Below, in pieces: positions 32,111-44,139 of a stretch of 64,000 nucleotides of DNA. The stretch lies in the NCBI GenBank assembly GCA_022560025.1, contig JAFISE010000101.1, positions 58,356 to 122,355 of the forward strand, read 5' to 3'. The translations under genes and the position numbers were made by a program. The notes under the pieces are model-generated. The model did no database searches. It was not told the origin of the DNA and saw only the letters and a program-made list of their open reading frames with translations. Each line of letters opens with the position of its first letter. The first letter of the stretch is position 1. This DNA comes from Stagonosporopsis chrysanthemi (Eukaryota; Ascomycota; Dothideomycetes; Pleosporales; Didymellaceae).

Positions 32111-32930
32111 GGCTGATGAGGTGGTCTGGGAACAGTCAGCATGTACCAGAACTGTAGTGTCGCAATTGACGTACGCGCGAGCTTTAGTAAAACAATGTAG
32201 GGATATGGAAGAATTCTGTTGGTAGCAATGGAGTGGATTTGTGGAGGTCGAGAGTGCTCTGGAGGCGTGATGGGCCTGTGAACAATAAACAGCGGGAACA
32301 GCCTCCGCGCGCAGGTGCTGAGGGATGATGGGACGACTACCCTCTTTGTATTATGGAAGGAAGCAACAGAGAGACACGGGCGTGTGCGATCGGCACTGCG
32401 GGTGGTCGCGACCTGGGCCAGAGCCGCAATTGCAACCAGACGTCATTGGCGTGGGGCTCCCGCTCAACAACGCCAGTTTGCCGCCCTAACGCCCATGGGG
32501 ATGGTGGCAGCCAATAGATATCCCTGCTACTAGGCTGTATTTGAGCCTCCAATATGCGCCAAAACTTGTTATCCTCCAACGTTTCATTTCTGCTCACCGC
32601 TCGGCCGCTGCGTATCGTACAACACCTCTGTCCTCTCCGCAAATGCTCAACCCTGCTGCCCAGAAAGAACGCCTCGATGCAGCACCATGGCAGAATGCAA
32701 GAACTAGCAGCTAATAGAAATATGACCCAACTCCACCGCTGATACGAAGATACAAACACACAACCAAAGATCAGCTGCCACGAGTCCAAAAAAGATTGGT
32801 GCATGGGTATCGCGAACCTCGTGGCACTTCACAAACCAACAGAAAATGCGAAACTTGGAGACCAGATCCAACCACTCTTTTGTCGTCGTCTCATGTCGGC
32901 GCGCCATGGCTCCATACGTCCATATCTCCA
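32111..32930. other. Spacer between GDB1 and the RhoGAP gene
   Basis: About 0.82 kb between two minus-strand genes: the GDB1 promoter on the left and the RhoGAP 3' UTR on the right. Overlapping frames of 60 to 155 codons on both strands have no family features. No RNA gene is seen. Confidence 0.4.
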
Positions 32931-35168
32931 TTAAAACTTGATATTAAAAGGTGAGCTGGGCGGGTTGCTCAAATCCAAACGAAATTGTGTATCCGAGGGT
33001 CCGCGGCTATGCAATGCTTGTGTTGGTGTTGCGCCGCGGCTGTGCAATGCTTGTGTTGGTGTTGCGCCGCGGCTGTGCAATGCTTGTGTTGGTGTCGCGC
33101 CATCGCCTCCATCTACCGAACCGCGAGTGCTAACTGAAGGCGGTGGACGCAAGGGAGTACCTCTAATGTTAAGCCCATCGGACGTTGATATGGCTCTCTC
33201 AGCCAAAGAATCGTACTCACGATACTCACTGCGCAGGCGGGGCGCCGACTGCGGTGGCATATCCGGATCTCTGGGCGGGAGAACCGGCGGCGTGGCGCGC
33301 CCGTTCCTGTCTGCCGACTGTGCACGAGCGGAAGACTTGCTTTGGTCACCCGAGTTACTTCTTGTCGAGGTAGACTTTCGTGACTGAGTAATGTTGGGAG
33401 ACGCGTGCGAGCTCTTACTCCTGCCCGATGGTTGCGGCTGGCCGTTGCGGCTGGCGGTGGCTGGCGGTTGCTCTGAGTTTTGATTCTCCAAGCTACTCAA
33501 GTAATTCAGTTCTTCGGCCAGGTACTCTTTCTCCGTCCAGCAGCCCTGCCAGCAATTGCGCCAATCCAGGATAAGGAATTGGAAACAGAAGGCATCGATC
33601 TTGATGGCCGGTTGGAAGCAGATACACAAGTTGTTGTAGTTCATTTTGTTGAACTCAGAACAAGAGTGCAAGAGACTGATATGACAGGTGATGGCAAAGA
33701 GCAGGTAGTAGTTGAATGGCGGCAGCTTAGACAGCTCATCCTTCAACATCTGTGGTGTGGTTTTGGCGCCCTGACACTCCTGCTGGATCCGGTGTTGGAT
33801 CGCCTTTGGGAAGATCTCGTCGGGTAATTGACGTAGCCAATTTTTAAACAGCGATCCGATAACGTTGGGGTCATTCAAATTGTCGTCAGAAATGAGATCA
33901 ATGTCGCGATCTGCCTTGCGTAAGCGTTTAGTTCTGGTACAGAGATTCAAAACTCACCTTCGTCGAACTTGCGCTCATAAAACCTGACCTGCTGGGCAGA
34001 ACCAGGTACGCGATACAAACCTTCTTCCTCGCAACCTCGCATGTTCAGATAGTCGATGCAGCGCCAAGGTAATGCTGGCATCCAAAACTCAGTCTTGTCT
34101 CTCGATTGCTCCAATCTCGACGATATTCTTGTCAATCTCGTTTGTTCGACAAGAGGTGTGTGGATGACTTTGTACACATATGGTTCATTCGACACATGCG
34201 TCGGGCTTTCGTGGTTGCTGTGGCTGCGTCCCAGCTTGCCAAAAATGCCTTTGCGGGCCGAGTCCATTTTATCTCCCATTTTGCGGGCACCAAATCCGAG
34301 ACTTGACATGAGCGAGGCGCCCTTATTGTCATTGTAGGAGCTGGACTGCAACGAGCCCTGCTCGCTCTTGTCTCTCCTTGGGCCAGATGGGCCATTGTCG
34401 CTTTCGCGATGCGCTAGTTGAACTGTGTCGTGACGATCGGCGGAGTGAGTTCGGAGCTTTCCGAAGGAGGATTTGTTGCCCCACGTTTTCCCCTTGTCCA
34501 CCGGCGCGGCTTTGAGCGGGGTATTGTCACCGTTTGTGGTCCAGGTTGCTCCAGCATCTGGTGAGAGCTGGGCTGGAGGGGCTTTGTTGAGCTTGCTGCG
34601 AGATCCCTCGTCTCCCTTGATGGATTTCGAACGAAACAATGTGCCTTGCTTCTTGCCCTTGGTGCCCTTTGTCTTCGCCGGGTCCGCTGGGGCATCGCAG
34701 TCGGTCGACTTACCTGAATTCGTACCTTGATCGAGACGGACTATCTCCGAACGATTATCTGCAGGGAAGTTAGCACTCTGACCCAAGAATTTGGTTGAAG
34801 CTATGCTCACCGTCAGAATTTGGTGTTCGCACGGGGCGACTCAGATCTGGTGTCGAGGAACCGCCCCGTCCGTTGGCATATAACGTCGGCGAGGGCTGCT
34901 GCGCAGAAAATTGCCGGTTCGAGCTCTCTTGTGTGTTCAGGCGTGACGAGGATTTGGATGCGGTGAAGTTGGAGAAGATGTTCTTGGAGTCTTTCCGTGG
35001 CTTCGGCGAGGCAGGCGACTCTGGCATGCTGTGGAATGGTGCACTTGGTGACTGGAACTCGGGTATGCTCGGTGATCGAGGGCTCTGCGGGCTCATGGGC
35101 ACGGCGCTGCTCTCCTTTCCTGCTGGCTTGGACCTCATGGCCAGCGACAGTGTGGACGATTTCGGCAT
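32931..35168 (-). CDS. RhoGAP-domain protein with a C-terminal 11-residue tandem repeat
   Basis: Exons 34811-35168, 33958-34758 and 32931-33910 give 712 residues. The first 320 residues are low-complexity and Ser/Pro/Lys-rich. The RhoGAP domain spans about 345-520: LPWRCIDYLNMRGCEEEGLYRVPGS carries the arginine finger (YRVPGS), followed by DLISDDNLNDPNVIGSLFKNWLRQLPDEIFP, the MNYNNLCICFQP block and NCWQGCWTEKEYL. Such proteins speed up GTP hydrolysis by Rho/Cdc42-type GTPases and so shape polarity and wall growth; the target GTPase is not known. The tail is disordered and includes three tandem copies of GATPTQALHSR. Intron 2 splits the GAP domain within FDE-DRDID; other AGs nearby would break the frame. 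Confidence 0.88.
33001..33099 (-). repeat. Coding minisatellite, three 33-bp units
   Basis: Three near-identical 33-bp units (33001-33033, 33034-33066, 33067-33099) inside the last exon of the RhoGAP gene encode GATPTQALHSR three times. Units differ at two positions only, which points to recent expansion. The frame is preserved. Confidence 0.9.
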
Positions 35169-36324
35169 CTTGCGGACTTGTTTACGCGGTTTGTCCTGGT
35201 GCTACTGTCCGCTTAGCGTGACTCTGCAAGCGGCGTGTACGTTCGCGCCGCTCGTGGATCGTGAACAAGGTACCTCAGCGGAAGAGCGCTCCTCGGCGAC
35301 AGGCTCGACGTGCGGGCGGGCGGGAGGGCGTTGGAGAGAGCGGAGCGTCGCAGGAGGGTAGGGTGCGGGATGTCTCAGAGAAGACGATACATGGGTCGCG
35401 GCAGTCGCGGGAACACGGTGGAGGGTGGTTGCGCTGTCGACGCGCCTGTGTCTGCTGCCCATCTTGTCAGCGAGCGCGGGACATGGGGGAGGGAGTTGGC
35501 CAGCAGCCGCGGGTTAAAGGGCGCGCAAGGTAGTACGAACCTGAGGAGCCCTGGTGGTGTTGTCGTGTCGCCTGGCCAGCGCGGTCTGCAGGCGTGCACC
35601 GATGCGTCTGCAGCGAGGATTCGAAACGAGCGCCCACAGGCAGCGTGGAGAGGGCTGTATGCAGGGCGCGGTGGGCGGGAGTGCGAGTGCGGGAGCGGCG
35701 CGCGTGCTGCCGGCGACTGCCTTCGCTCTGCACACGACGGCTACAGGTCGTCGAGATCGAGGTCGGGGTCGAGGTCGGCTCGTTCAGCAAGCGACAGCCT
35801 GAGCGACACGGTCAGCGGTGGTCGCGGAACATGAAAGGGGCCGGCAGCGCTACGGGCGACATGTTGTACAACATTGAGCCGGCCACAATAGTGGAACAAA
35901 GAGACCCTGGGGGGCAGAGGCGGTTCGCTGCTGGCGTCCACGCATTACTTACCCACTTAGCTCCCTGCAGTCGCAGCGTCAAACAAGGGCAACGGGAGAA
36001 ACAAAGAAGTACAGCGCTGCGGTGGCCGTGGTGTCTGTCTGCGTGCGGAGGCCTCGCGCACACCAATTCGAGAGCGGGCTTGTCTGGGACCGAGTGCTGG
36101 TTCGCTCGGGCGGTGGAGCTATTTTGGGGCTCAGCAAACGTGCCCTGACTACCGACTACCGACTGCAGGCGTTAGTCGCCCGTTGTCCGTTGTGAGGAGC
36201 AGCAGTTGGCCAGCGCAGGGTGCTGGGAGAGGTTCGAGGGCGCTGCGTCACGGGGGGCCAGAGGCTGAGATGAGAGACAGAGGGCAGAGGGCAGAGACAG
36301 CGTCGTGCCAGAGCGAGAGCCAGA

Positions 36325-36420
36325 GCCAGTGCCAGTGCCAGTGCCAGTGCCAGTGCCAGTGCCAGTGCCAGTGCCAGTGCCAGTGCCAGTGCCAGTGCCA
36401 GTGCCAGTGCCAGTGCCAGT
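36325..36420. repeat. (GCCAGT)16 hexanucleotide microsatellite
   Basis: Sixteen perfect tandem copies of GCCAGT are counted directly. All six frames through it are open. It sits about 560 bp upstream of the BET2 start and merges into the 13-bp repeat at 36421. Confidence 0.97.
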
Positions 36421-36485
36421 GCCAGCGTCCAGTGCCAGCGTCCAGTGCCAGCGTCCAGTGCCAGCGTCCAGTGCCGGCGTCCAGT
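36421..36485. repeat. 13-bp tandem repeat GCCAGCGTCCAGT, five copies
   Basis: Five units follow the hexanucleotide array without a gap; the fifth has one A-to-G change (GCCGGCGTCCAGT). The unit looks like an expanded derivative of GCCAGT, so the arrays probably have a common origin by slippage. Confidence 0.93.
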
Positions 36486-36980
36486 GCCAGCGTGCGCGAG
36501 GCCTCGCTCAGCGCCCGCGCAGCAGACAAGTGCAGCAGCTGGCCCTCCTCGTCTCAGCTGCAAGAGGCAGGAGAGTCGGCGGCGGCAATACCATGCGCCT
36601 TCGCGGCCGCGTACCTGAGTCCCTGGGGGCGTGCACGGCCCCGCGAGCCATGTTCCTGCGATCCGCGAGTACGAACTCGCAAATAAACAGTCCAGGCGCC
36701 GCGCAAGAGGTGCTGCCGGCAGCGGTCCAAAGCGCGCGGCGCGGCTGCCAGCGGGCCTTGCATTGCGCTCCCTCTGCCGCGCTCTGGCGGTGTGCGCGCG
36801 CTATGGCCGACTATATCTCAAGACGATGCATCCGCTGCTTGGGCTGCCGCAGTGAGAGCTTCATCGTGCTCCAGTCCGCCGCCAAGCCTGCTCTGTTGCA
36901 GGGGTAGCTTGCGCACGGCAGACGCGTCGAAACTAGCCTCTCTCCACACCCTCTCGGCTCTGAATCTTCCATCGTCCGCC

Positions 36981-38201
36981 ATGTCGCTGGTCTCAGGGCC
37001 TGGTCGAGCAGGCGCGGGCGGCATGCCTGCCGAACTGCAGCTTTTCGTGGACAAACACGTTCGCTACATCCAGAGCCTCGACACGGTGCGTGCCCTTTTC
37101 ATCAAGTTGCACGCAACCACCCAACCATCGTCGCGCTGACCCGCTGCAGCGCAACGACGAGCTCGAGTACTGGCTCACCGAGCACTTGCGCCTGAACGGC
37201 CTGTACTGGGGGTTGACTGCCCTGCACCTGCTTAAACACCCGGACGCCCTCCCGCGCAAAGGAGTCCTGGACTTCGTTTGTTCGTGCTTGCACGAGAGCG
37301 GTGGCTTCGGCGCTGCTCCGGGACATGATGCCCACATGCTCTACACGGTCAGTGCAGTGCAGATTCTAGCCACACTTGATGCATTTGAAGAGTTTGAGCA
37401 GCGCGTCAGCGACGGGCGCCAGAAGGTCGGCAAATGTGTGTCTACTCTGAAACATTGCTTCAACGTCCATGCTCATGATGTGCAGTCATTGCAGATCTTC
37501 AAGACCCTGAGACAGGAACTTTTGCAGGGGATGAATGGGGCGAACGAGACACGCGCTTTCTGTACGGCGCACTGAATGCCTTGTCTCTAATGGGACTACT
37601 CGGTCTGGTCGATGTAGACAAGGCGGTCCAGCACGTTCATTCCTGCACCAACTTCGATGGAGGCTATGGCACGAGCCCTGGTGCTGAATCCCACTCGGGT
37701 CAGGTGTTTACGTGTGTCGGAGCATTGGCCATCGCGGGGAGGCTCGATCTGGTAGATAAAGAGAAATTGGGTGCTTGGCTAAGCGAACGACAACTCAAGA
37801 ACGGTGGGCTGAATGGGAGACCCGAGAAGAAGGAGGACGTTTGCTACAGCTGGTGGGTGATGAGCAGTATGGCCATGCTAAACAAGCTCCACTGGATCGA
37901 CGGCGAGAAGTTGACGCTGTTCATTCTGCAATGCCAGGTCAGACCTCTGAGCATGGAGAGCGCGTACGGAGCTGATAGAGACAGGACCCCGAACTTGGTG
38001 GCTTAGCTGACCGACCTGGAGACATGGTCGACGTCTTCCATACGGTCTTCGGCATTGCTGGGCTTAGCCTGCTGAAATACGCTGGACTAGAAGAAGTCGA
38101 TCCTGTGTAGTGAGTGTGTTCTGAGGCCCTCGGCAGAATGATACTAACGCTAGAGCAGCTGCATGCCGCGGTCTGTCACCAGACGATGTCTGGGCAAGTG
38201 A
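36981..38201 (+). CDS. BET2: Rab geranylgeranyltransferase (GGTase-II) beta subunit
   Basis: Exons 36981-37085, 37150-37435, 37486-37937, 37985-38109 and 38159-38201 give 336 residues. Prenyltransferase beta repeats are easy to follow: LRLNGLYWGLTALHLL, SGGFGAAPGHDAHMLYTVSAVQIL, FAGDEWGERDTRFLYGALNALSLM, FDGGYGTSPGAESHSGQVFTCVGAL, NGGLNGRPEKKEDVCYSWWVMSSM and GGLADRPGDMVDVFHTVFGIAGLSLL. Zinc ligands are the Asp and Cys in KKEDVCYSWW and the His in VFHTVFG. The last exon adds only YCMPRSVTRRCLGK, the expected end of the family. Bet2 with Bet4 and the escort protein adds geranylgeranyl groups to Rab GTPases. Without the last two introns the protein would stop early at 38006, as a naive reading would give. 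Confidence 0.93.
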
Positions 38202-38821
38202 ATACAAATGAAACTTAATTAACATGTACTTGATCACGGTAAGATACGGTCCATGTGCGTGAAGTCACTGTCGTCGTATAGTGTGCACAAGTGACGGCCG
38301 TGGTTGGTGTAAGCAGCCAGACTGCTTTGCTCGAACTCTCGTGGATGCACCAAGGCTCGGACTTTGCCTTGATCTCCCCATGGGTTTTTCCCTCTCGCTA
38401 TCTAATAACTCACGCTTCCTGCCAATGAGGCGTGAGGTACAAAGCCAGAGGAGAGCAATGATGCTGCCTGTTTGGGCCTTAGCTGGAGCTCCACGTGCTC
38501 TAGCTGCCAAACCTACGCATACAAATATCCTCCAGTACGGCAGCCTCTTTCCTCCCAGCGCTCCCTCAAGGCTTCCGATGCTGTCCTCCTTCTCGTCTCG
38601 CACTCTCTGCAAGAGAAGACCATGAGTGCCTGGTAGCTGCGTTTCCGCACCAGTCCTCATATCTTTGCACTGCCACCACTCCTCCTGCTTCATACACAAC
38701 ACGCTCCTTTCGTGTCGCTCCTTTGTACACCATCGCGTTGCAAGCACTGTCCTTTCGCCTTGAAGTTGTCTGCATCGAACACGCTCCTTACCAACGCACT
38801 GCACCATCGCACAGCGCTGCA
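38202..38821. other. Spacer before the zinc-finger gene
   Basis: A 620-bp spacer with a pyrimidine-rich second half (38570-38600, 38660-38700) that is probably the promoter and 5' UTR of the next gene. A 202-codon minus-strand frame (38265-38873) overlaps the next start and lacks family features. Confidence 0.4.
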
Positions 38822-40340
38822 ATGGCGTCCAACAACATACCGCTTCTATGCAGCATCTGCCCCAAGAAACCAACCTTCAGCGATGTCTCTCACCTGCTCA
38901 CACACATCGCCAGCAAGGGCCACCTATCCCACTACTACAAGATCAAGGTTCGCTCGACACACGAGGACGCCTCGCGTCTTATCGTCGATGCCTACGATCG
39001 CTGGTATGCCGACTGGAATGTAGAGGAGCTCATGTCAGCCCGGATGAACCAGAAGGACAAGCGTCGAACGCGCGCCAGACCTGCGGGTACAGTCCTCAAT
39101 TCTCCTCCTGCACTGCATGCTGAAAGTTTCAACTAACATTGCTTTTATCGCAGCACATTCTGTCGCTGCCTCAAGGATTGAGGCACCTGTTCCTCGCCCA
39201 AGCCGTAGTGCTGCAGTCGGTGGTCTCCTCGATCCACGTCTCTCGGAGCAACAGGTCATCAAAGTGGAGTCCGACCCTGCCACTCCGACACCTACACCGC
39301 AGCCAGGTCATATGCTACGTCACAGAACCTTCGCACATCATCTTCAATACTGGCCCGCCGAGTCCCGCGCCAGCTCTCGTAGCTTTACGAATCCAGACTA
39401 CGAAACCTCGAGCGAGTACTCAGACCCAAGCGAGCGACCGAGGAGGCGCTACCGTTATACTGCTGAAGACACATGTGCCGTGGAGGACGAGACAGCCGAA
39501 GCTGCAGAGGATACTATGGCTGTCAGTGAGAGCACAAAGCTCAAGGGTGTGTATTGGCCCGGTATGGACATATTTGACTCTGCGACCCCAGAGATGCGGC
39601 GCAAGAGGAACCAGAAGAAGGACCATTCCGTTGTCGAGCAGCTGGAGCTCAACTCGCAGGATGTGGAAGCCAATGAGCTCATATTCACGCCTCACGGGTC
39701 GTTCAAGAGGCAACGAAGGATCTCAAGCTCCATCTTCGACGATGAGGAAGATGTTGAGATCAAGACCGAGAGCCCCCGATCTACGTTGTCCAGACCTGCT
39801 CTCGCCAGCATGGATCCGAACATCGCTCGTCGTGCTCGACCTGGCAGTCGCGCTCCGATGTTTGCATTCCAGGCTCGTGGTCAGTATGAAGACAGGCGTA
39901 GCCACTCGGGCTTCGAATCTGGTGTCGTCAACCGCGCTCCGAAGCGTAAAAGAGCGTTCGACGTATTTCAGGATGACGAGGCATCCTTTGCTCAGCCAAC
40001 CAACTTCGACTACCTTACTTCAGGGTTTGGTGGCCAAGCTTCGCCATCACCACTGCCATCATTCGGTTCGTACAAGCCGTTCAATGACCCCTTCCAGTAC
40101 GACAATAAAGAGAACATGTTTCCTGTACTTCAGCAGCCGGCCTTTGGCAATCTGCACGGCCACCAGATGCCTGGTTTGTACTATCATACTTACACTTACG
40201 GTCTCGGTCGGGATCAACAGGGCCTTCAACATATGCCTCCACTTTTCGGTGCGAACAGTGCTTATCAGCCACCGCTTCAGGGTACAGATGATGATGACCA
40301 GCGTACAATCACAGCTCCTCCATCCCCAGCCACAAGTTGA
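38822..40340 (+). CDS. Fungal zinc-finger protein of unknown function
   Basis: Exons 38822-39086 and 39154-40340 give 483 residues. Residues 9-40 hold a C2H2-like finger (LCSICPKKPTFSDVSHLLTHIASKGHLSHYY) followed by a basic helical stretch rich in Arg (DKRRTRARPA). The rest is low-complexity, rich in Ser, Pro and acidic residues, with clusters such as KRKRAFDVFQDDEASF that may be nuclear localisation or interaction segments. The intron has a GTACAG donor and a CGCAG acceptor and keeps the frame. The layout suggests a nuclear regulator, but no DNA target or relative with a known role is recognised. A 410-codon frame in another phase over the same DNA is a shadow. Confidence 0.75.
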
Positions 40341-40989
40341 TCGACTGTCACACGATCAGCACTTACAGTGATACTCCAGAATGATGTTGGAAACATCTGA
40401 AGCTCTCATTTGACAGCGCGACCCTCGACTGATCGTCCCTCACTTTGCATTGTTTCACACGTTTTCCTCAGCCGAGAGCGACATCACTAACTTTGCGAAT
40501 GCTTCTTCGAATATTGGTGCTGGCTCACTTACTGATAATATGCGATATGGATTATGGCTAAAGGCATTCCGTCAAACGATCTTACATGGTTACTACCAAC
40601 GAAAGCGTGTTACTCACTTTGTGAGGCTGAGTCTTCGCTGCTTATGAGCGCAAAGCAATGTGCAAAACGCTTCTTTGTCACATAGACTTCACCAAATATA
40701 TTCTTGATGCTCGATTCTCTTTTCACTCTACCCTGTAACTGATCGTCACAGCAAAACGCTGACTAAGTTTGGAACATGATGAGCAATCTCAGTCACGTGC
40801 AATGTTACGATGCGGCTCCTGCCTAAAAGTGGGTCTCGTAGCTCCGCTCGAAGCTACCAAACCTTGGTTTGTTGCGATCTTGCCTGCGCAGCACCACCAA
40901 CAACCTCCGCGCAATCTGACTTGTCGCACGCAGCTCTACAAACTTCGGAAACCATACGCATCCACGGATCAGTATTGCACGCGACAATA
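40341..40989. other. Spacer between zinc-finger gene and PRP39
   Basis: About 0.65 kb of AT-richer sequence between two plus-strand genes. No gene, repeat or RNA is recognised. Confidence 0.4.
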
Positions 40990-43025
40990 ATGTTGCCTAC
41001 CGGGCGCGGCGCCATCGCGCATCTAGAGTACACAGGTGAGGAGGCTGGAACTGAGATTAAGAAGCTGCTCAGCGCAGTGGTAAGACCGACGCGACCCCCT
41101 CAGTTGACTATTACTGACGCCTGGAAGGTTGAGAACGAGGACGAATTCGATCGATGGGAGGCTCTCGTCACTCGCGCCTCCGAGCTTGAGGGAGGTGTCA
41201 CCCGCAACTCCAGCCCATCATCAATTGACCTTGTCCGCAACGCATACGACTGCTTTCTCCAGAAGTTCCCACTCTTCTTTGGCTACTGGAAGAAATATGC
41301 CGATCTCGAGTTCGCCATAGGAGGTACGGAGACCGCCGAATCCGTGTATGAGCGTGGTGTTTGCGCAGTCACCACTTCTGTTGATTTGTGGGCCAATTAC
41401 TGCTCTTTCAAAATGGATACATGCCACGACAACGATATCATCCGAGAGTAAGTTCTGCCTTTCGTCCTCGGCCCAAGGATTTCAATCAGCCCATAGCCAA
41501 CAGCAAACGCGTTGCGGGTCGGCGATACTTCACATATGAAGTGCTACCCTTTCAAGCCGCTTTTTGCAATCCCAATTCCTGATCGCACCCATTGCTTTGC
41601 GTCAAGCTTGTCGCGCTCCTTCGAGACGATTGGAAGACAATGGTTTAGTCCGCTGAGCATTCAGCTCTCTTTCTGCAAGCTCATTCCCTCCCCACCACTC
41701 CTGTTCCTTTCTCTCATCTTGTTAGACACTGCTGATAATGCAGACTTTTCGAGCGCGGAGCCCACTTTGTCGGTCTTGACTTCCAGAGCCATCCTTTCTG
41801 GGACAAGTACATCGAGTTCGAGGAACGTGTGCAAGAGCCCGCGAATGCTACCAAGATATATGGTCGCGTTCTACTCCTGCCTATCTACCAGTTCTCCCGG
41901 TATTACGAGAAGTTCACGGCCCTCATCGGTACCCGACCAATCGAAGACCTCGCCGATCCCGAGACACTGGAGTCGATCAAGAATGCAATGCAGCTGGAGA
42001 ATCAAGGGCTCCCTGAGAAGGCTCCTCTTGAGCTTGAACGACAGCTTCGGGAGAAAATACACGCATACTATTATGAATCATATTCACGAACACAACAGGA
42101 TGTTCAGACTCGCTGGAGTTACGAGCAGGCTATCAAGCGCGCATACTTCCATGTCACTGAGCTCGAGGATTCTGAGCTTGACAACTGGCGCAAATATCTC
42201 GATTTCGAAGAGAAGCAAGGTGACTTCGAGCGCACGTCCTTCTTGTACGAGCGCTGCTTAGTCGCTTGTGCACTCTACGACGAATTCTGGCTACGGTACG
42301 CACGTTGGATGTTCTCACAAGGCAAGGAAGAGAACACACGCATCATCTACATGCGAGCCAGCTCTATCTTCGTGCCTATCGAGGCTCCCACGATTCGCCT
42401 GAACTGGGCACGTTTCGAAGAGAAACTGGGCCGCATCTCAGTCGCCCGCGAGATACACACAGCTATGCTTGAGCAGGCTCCAGAACATGTCGAGACTATC
42501 ATCTCGCTAGCTGGCGTTGTGCGTAGGCACGAGGGCAACGATGAGGCCGTTAAAATCCTTGAGGAGTACATGGGTCAGCGCAGCAGCCAGATTGGCGGCA
42601 TTCTGGTCGCAGAACAAGCACGCGTTTTGTGGCAGTGCAAAGGCGCTGCCGAGGAAGCCCGTCAAGCTTTCAAGGACAAGAGTCAGAAATTCTCGGATTC
42701 GCGAGAGTACTGGCACAGGTACTTGCAGTTCGAGATCGAACAACCTTCTTCCGACCAGGGAGAGGCTCATGGTCGGGTAAAGGCGATTCACGAACTCGTA
42801 CGAACCAAAGGCCGCCTCTCACCCGAAGCCTCGAAGAAGCTGTCCCATTTTTACATGGAATTCCTACTTAACCGCGGCGGCAAGGATGCGGCGGAGGAAT
42901 ACATCACGCTAGACAAGGAGGTCAACGGGTATGTATCATCTGCTTCAAGCGATCCCTCCCAGTCCCATCCCCCGAAACGAAAGAAGCAGCCTCACAACGC
43001 AGCAACCAAGCGTCAACGGAAGTGA
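40990..43025 (+). CDS. PRP39: Pre-mRNA processing factor 39 (U1 snRNP, HAT repeats)
   Basis: Exons 40990-41447 and 41744-43025 give 579 residues. The protein is almost all HAT (half-a-TPR) repeats, seen as pairs such as FPLFFGYWKKYADLEFAIGG, ERGVCAVTTSVDLWANYCSF, HPFWDKYIEFEERV, DNWRKYLDFEEKQGDFERTSFLYERCL, DEFWLRYARWM, IRLNWARFEEKLG and REYWHRYLQFEIEQ. Prp39 belongs to the yeast U1 snRNP and helps 5' splice-site recognition. The C-terminus ends in two basic clusters (PKRKKQPH, TKRQRK), likely nuclear signals. The intron at 41448-41743 is 296 nt, about five times the usual size here, with a GTAAGT donor and a TGCAG acceptor; joining at these sites restores ELFERGAHFVGLDFQ. Confidence 0.92.
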
Positions 43026-44139
43026 ACGCTGGTCTCCGCCGCACATTAGCCTGAGATATTGTGCCTTCAGTCGAGTCAGCTCTGCCCTAGACACCTCATC
43101 ACTTCATTTGTTCGTAACCTTCGCGTGTGCACATTGCTAGCGAAATGTAATATACCTCGAGTCTCTCATGTATTCGATTTTGCTGACCTGATTGCTCTGC
43201 TATAGTACCGAGGCATCTGAGAGACCTAATGCTCCGAGCATCGCGCTCGCGAAAACTGCCCACCGCACACGCTTCTAGAGCTTGCGCACGCCGGCCGCCG
43301 CACTCTGCCACAGAACTACCAATGCATCTCTAGAGATTCGTGTTTTTGTGCAACGCCAGGCACTGTTTACAGATTCACAATGTCCTTTATAGCATCCCGT
43401 CTCTAAGCATAACAACCACAGTTTGCACCCGGGTTGTAAAGGAAACTACGGCGGATTTTGTATAAGTGTGCCTTCTCTCCAAGAATCAGGTTTGCTTGTC
43501 TCGAACCCCTTTCCCCTCCAAACAAGAGTTTCACTTTATGGAGGTACATTGCAAACACCCCCATATACTGGGATTTGTGCGTTATTCACGGCCCTTAGTA
43601 CGACGTTGGGTTGCAATCCACCATGTCGACATATACTTGCAGCAATCGTGCATCGATGAAGTAAGGGTGCGTAATAGCATTTAGGCCAATGACGTATTTG
43701 AGATTTCTCTGAAATGAAGACAGCTTCATCAATAGTCCACTGTCACTGCCTGCTGTCACTCGCCATGTCCGTTTTTTGATCCAGGGCATAGACGCTTCAA
43801 CTCTTCGTGAGCTCTGGTGGCTTCATTGTCCTGCAACGACCACTGCAATGGAAGAGACGATACCTCGTGAACAACGATGATCATGACTTGTCAACCTGCG
43901 TGCTTATGATGGCGCGACCCTGTGGTCAGACGCCTCATTTACGCGATCTTTCACCTCGTCTACAACACACGCGTGTTATCAAAACAAACGCCGAGCGAAA
44001 GCTTACACTTGTCAACAACACAATTTCCTCGATTCTTACCTCAAATTGTCTTTGCACACGCTTTACACAGCTAACAGCTCGCGCGTGCGTGTGAACTATA
44101 CTTACCTTTGCCGCTCTTCGATCTCGCACAGGCGAAGGT
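43026..44139. other. Long spacer between PRP39 and the zinc-ribbon gene
   Basis: About 1.1 kb without a recognisable gene; short frames of 60 to 95 codons overlap on both strands. It should include the PRP39 3' UTR and the promoter of the next gene. No repeat is noted. Confidence 0.4.

Larger units (their letters stand above)
35169..36980. promoter_or_regulatory. Long divergent spacer, RhoGAP / BET2
   Basis: The 1.8-kb spacer between two outward-facing genes is the longest in the window and very GC-rich. It carries imperfect GAG/TCG-rich runs (35750-35790, GTCGAGATCGAGGTCGGGG), then the GCCAGT microsatellite (36325-36420) and a 13-bp repeat. Long open frames in this part exist on both strands because the repeat has no stop codon in any frame; they are not genes. 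No transcription-factor site is recognised. Confidence 0.5.

Noticed and set aside
36156..36907. Dipeptide-repeat proteins (VP, QC, HW, LA repeats) on both strands
   Set aside because: All are translations of the GCCAGT microsatellite, open in every frame; no start context or conservation.
24751..38201. A prenylation gene cluster (RAM2, RhoGAP, BET2)
   Set aside because: The genes belong to different prenyltransferases, lie 6 to 10 kb apart with unrelated genes between them and do not share orientation; co-location is probably chance.
38265..38873. 202-codon minus-strand frame
   Set aside because: Arg/Cys/Trp-rich with no family features, and it overlaps the start of the zinc-finger gene on the other strand.
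39139..40371. 410-codon frame in a different phase of the zinc-finger gene
   Set aside because: Ser/Arg/Leu-rich off-frame product; the chosen frame continues the zinc-finger exon through a proper intron.
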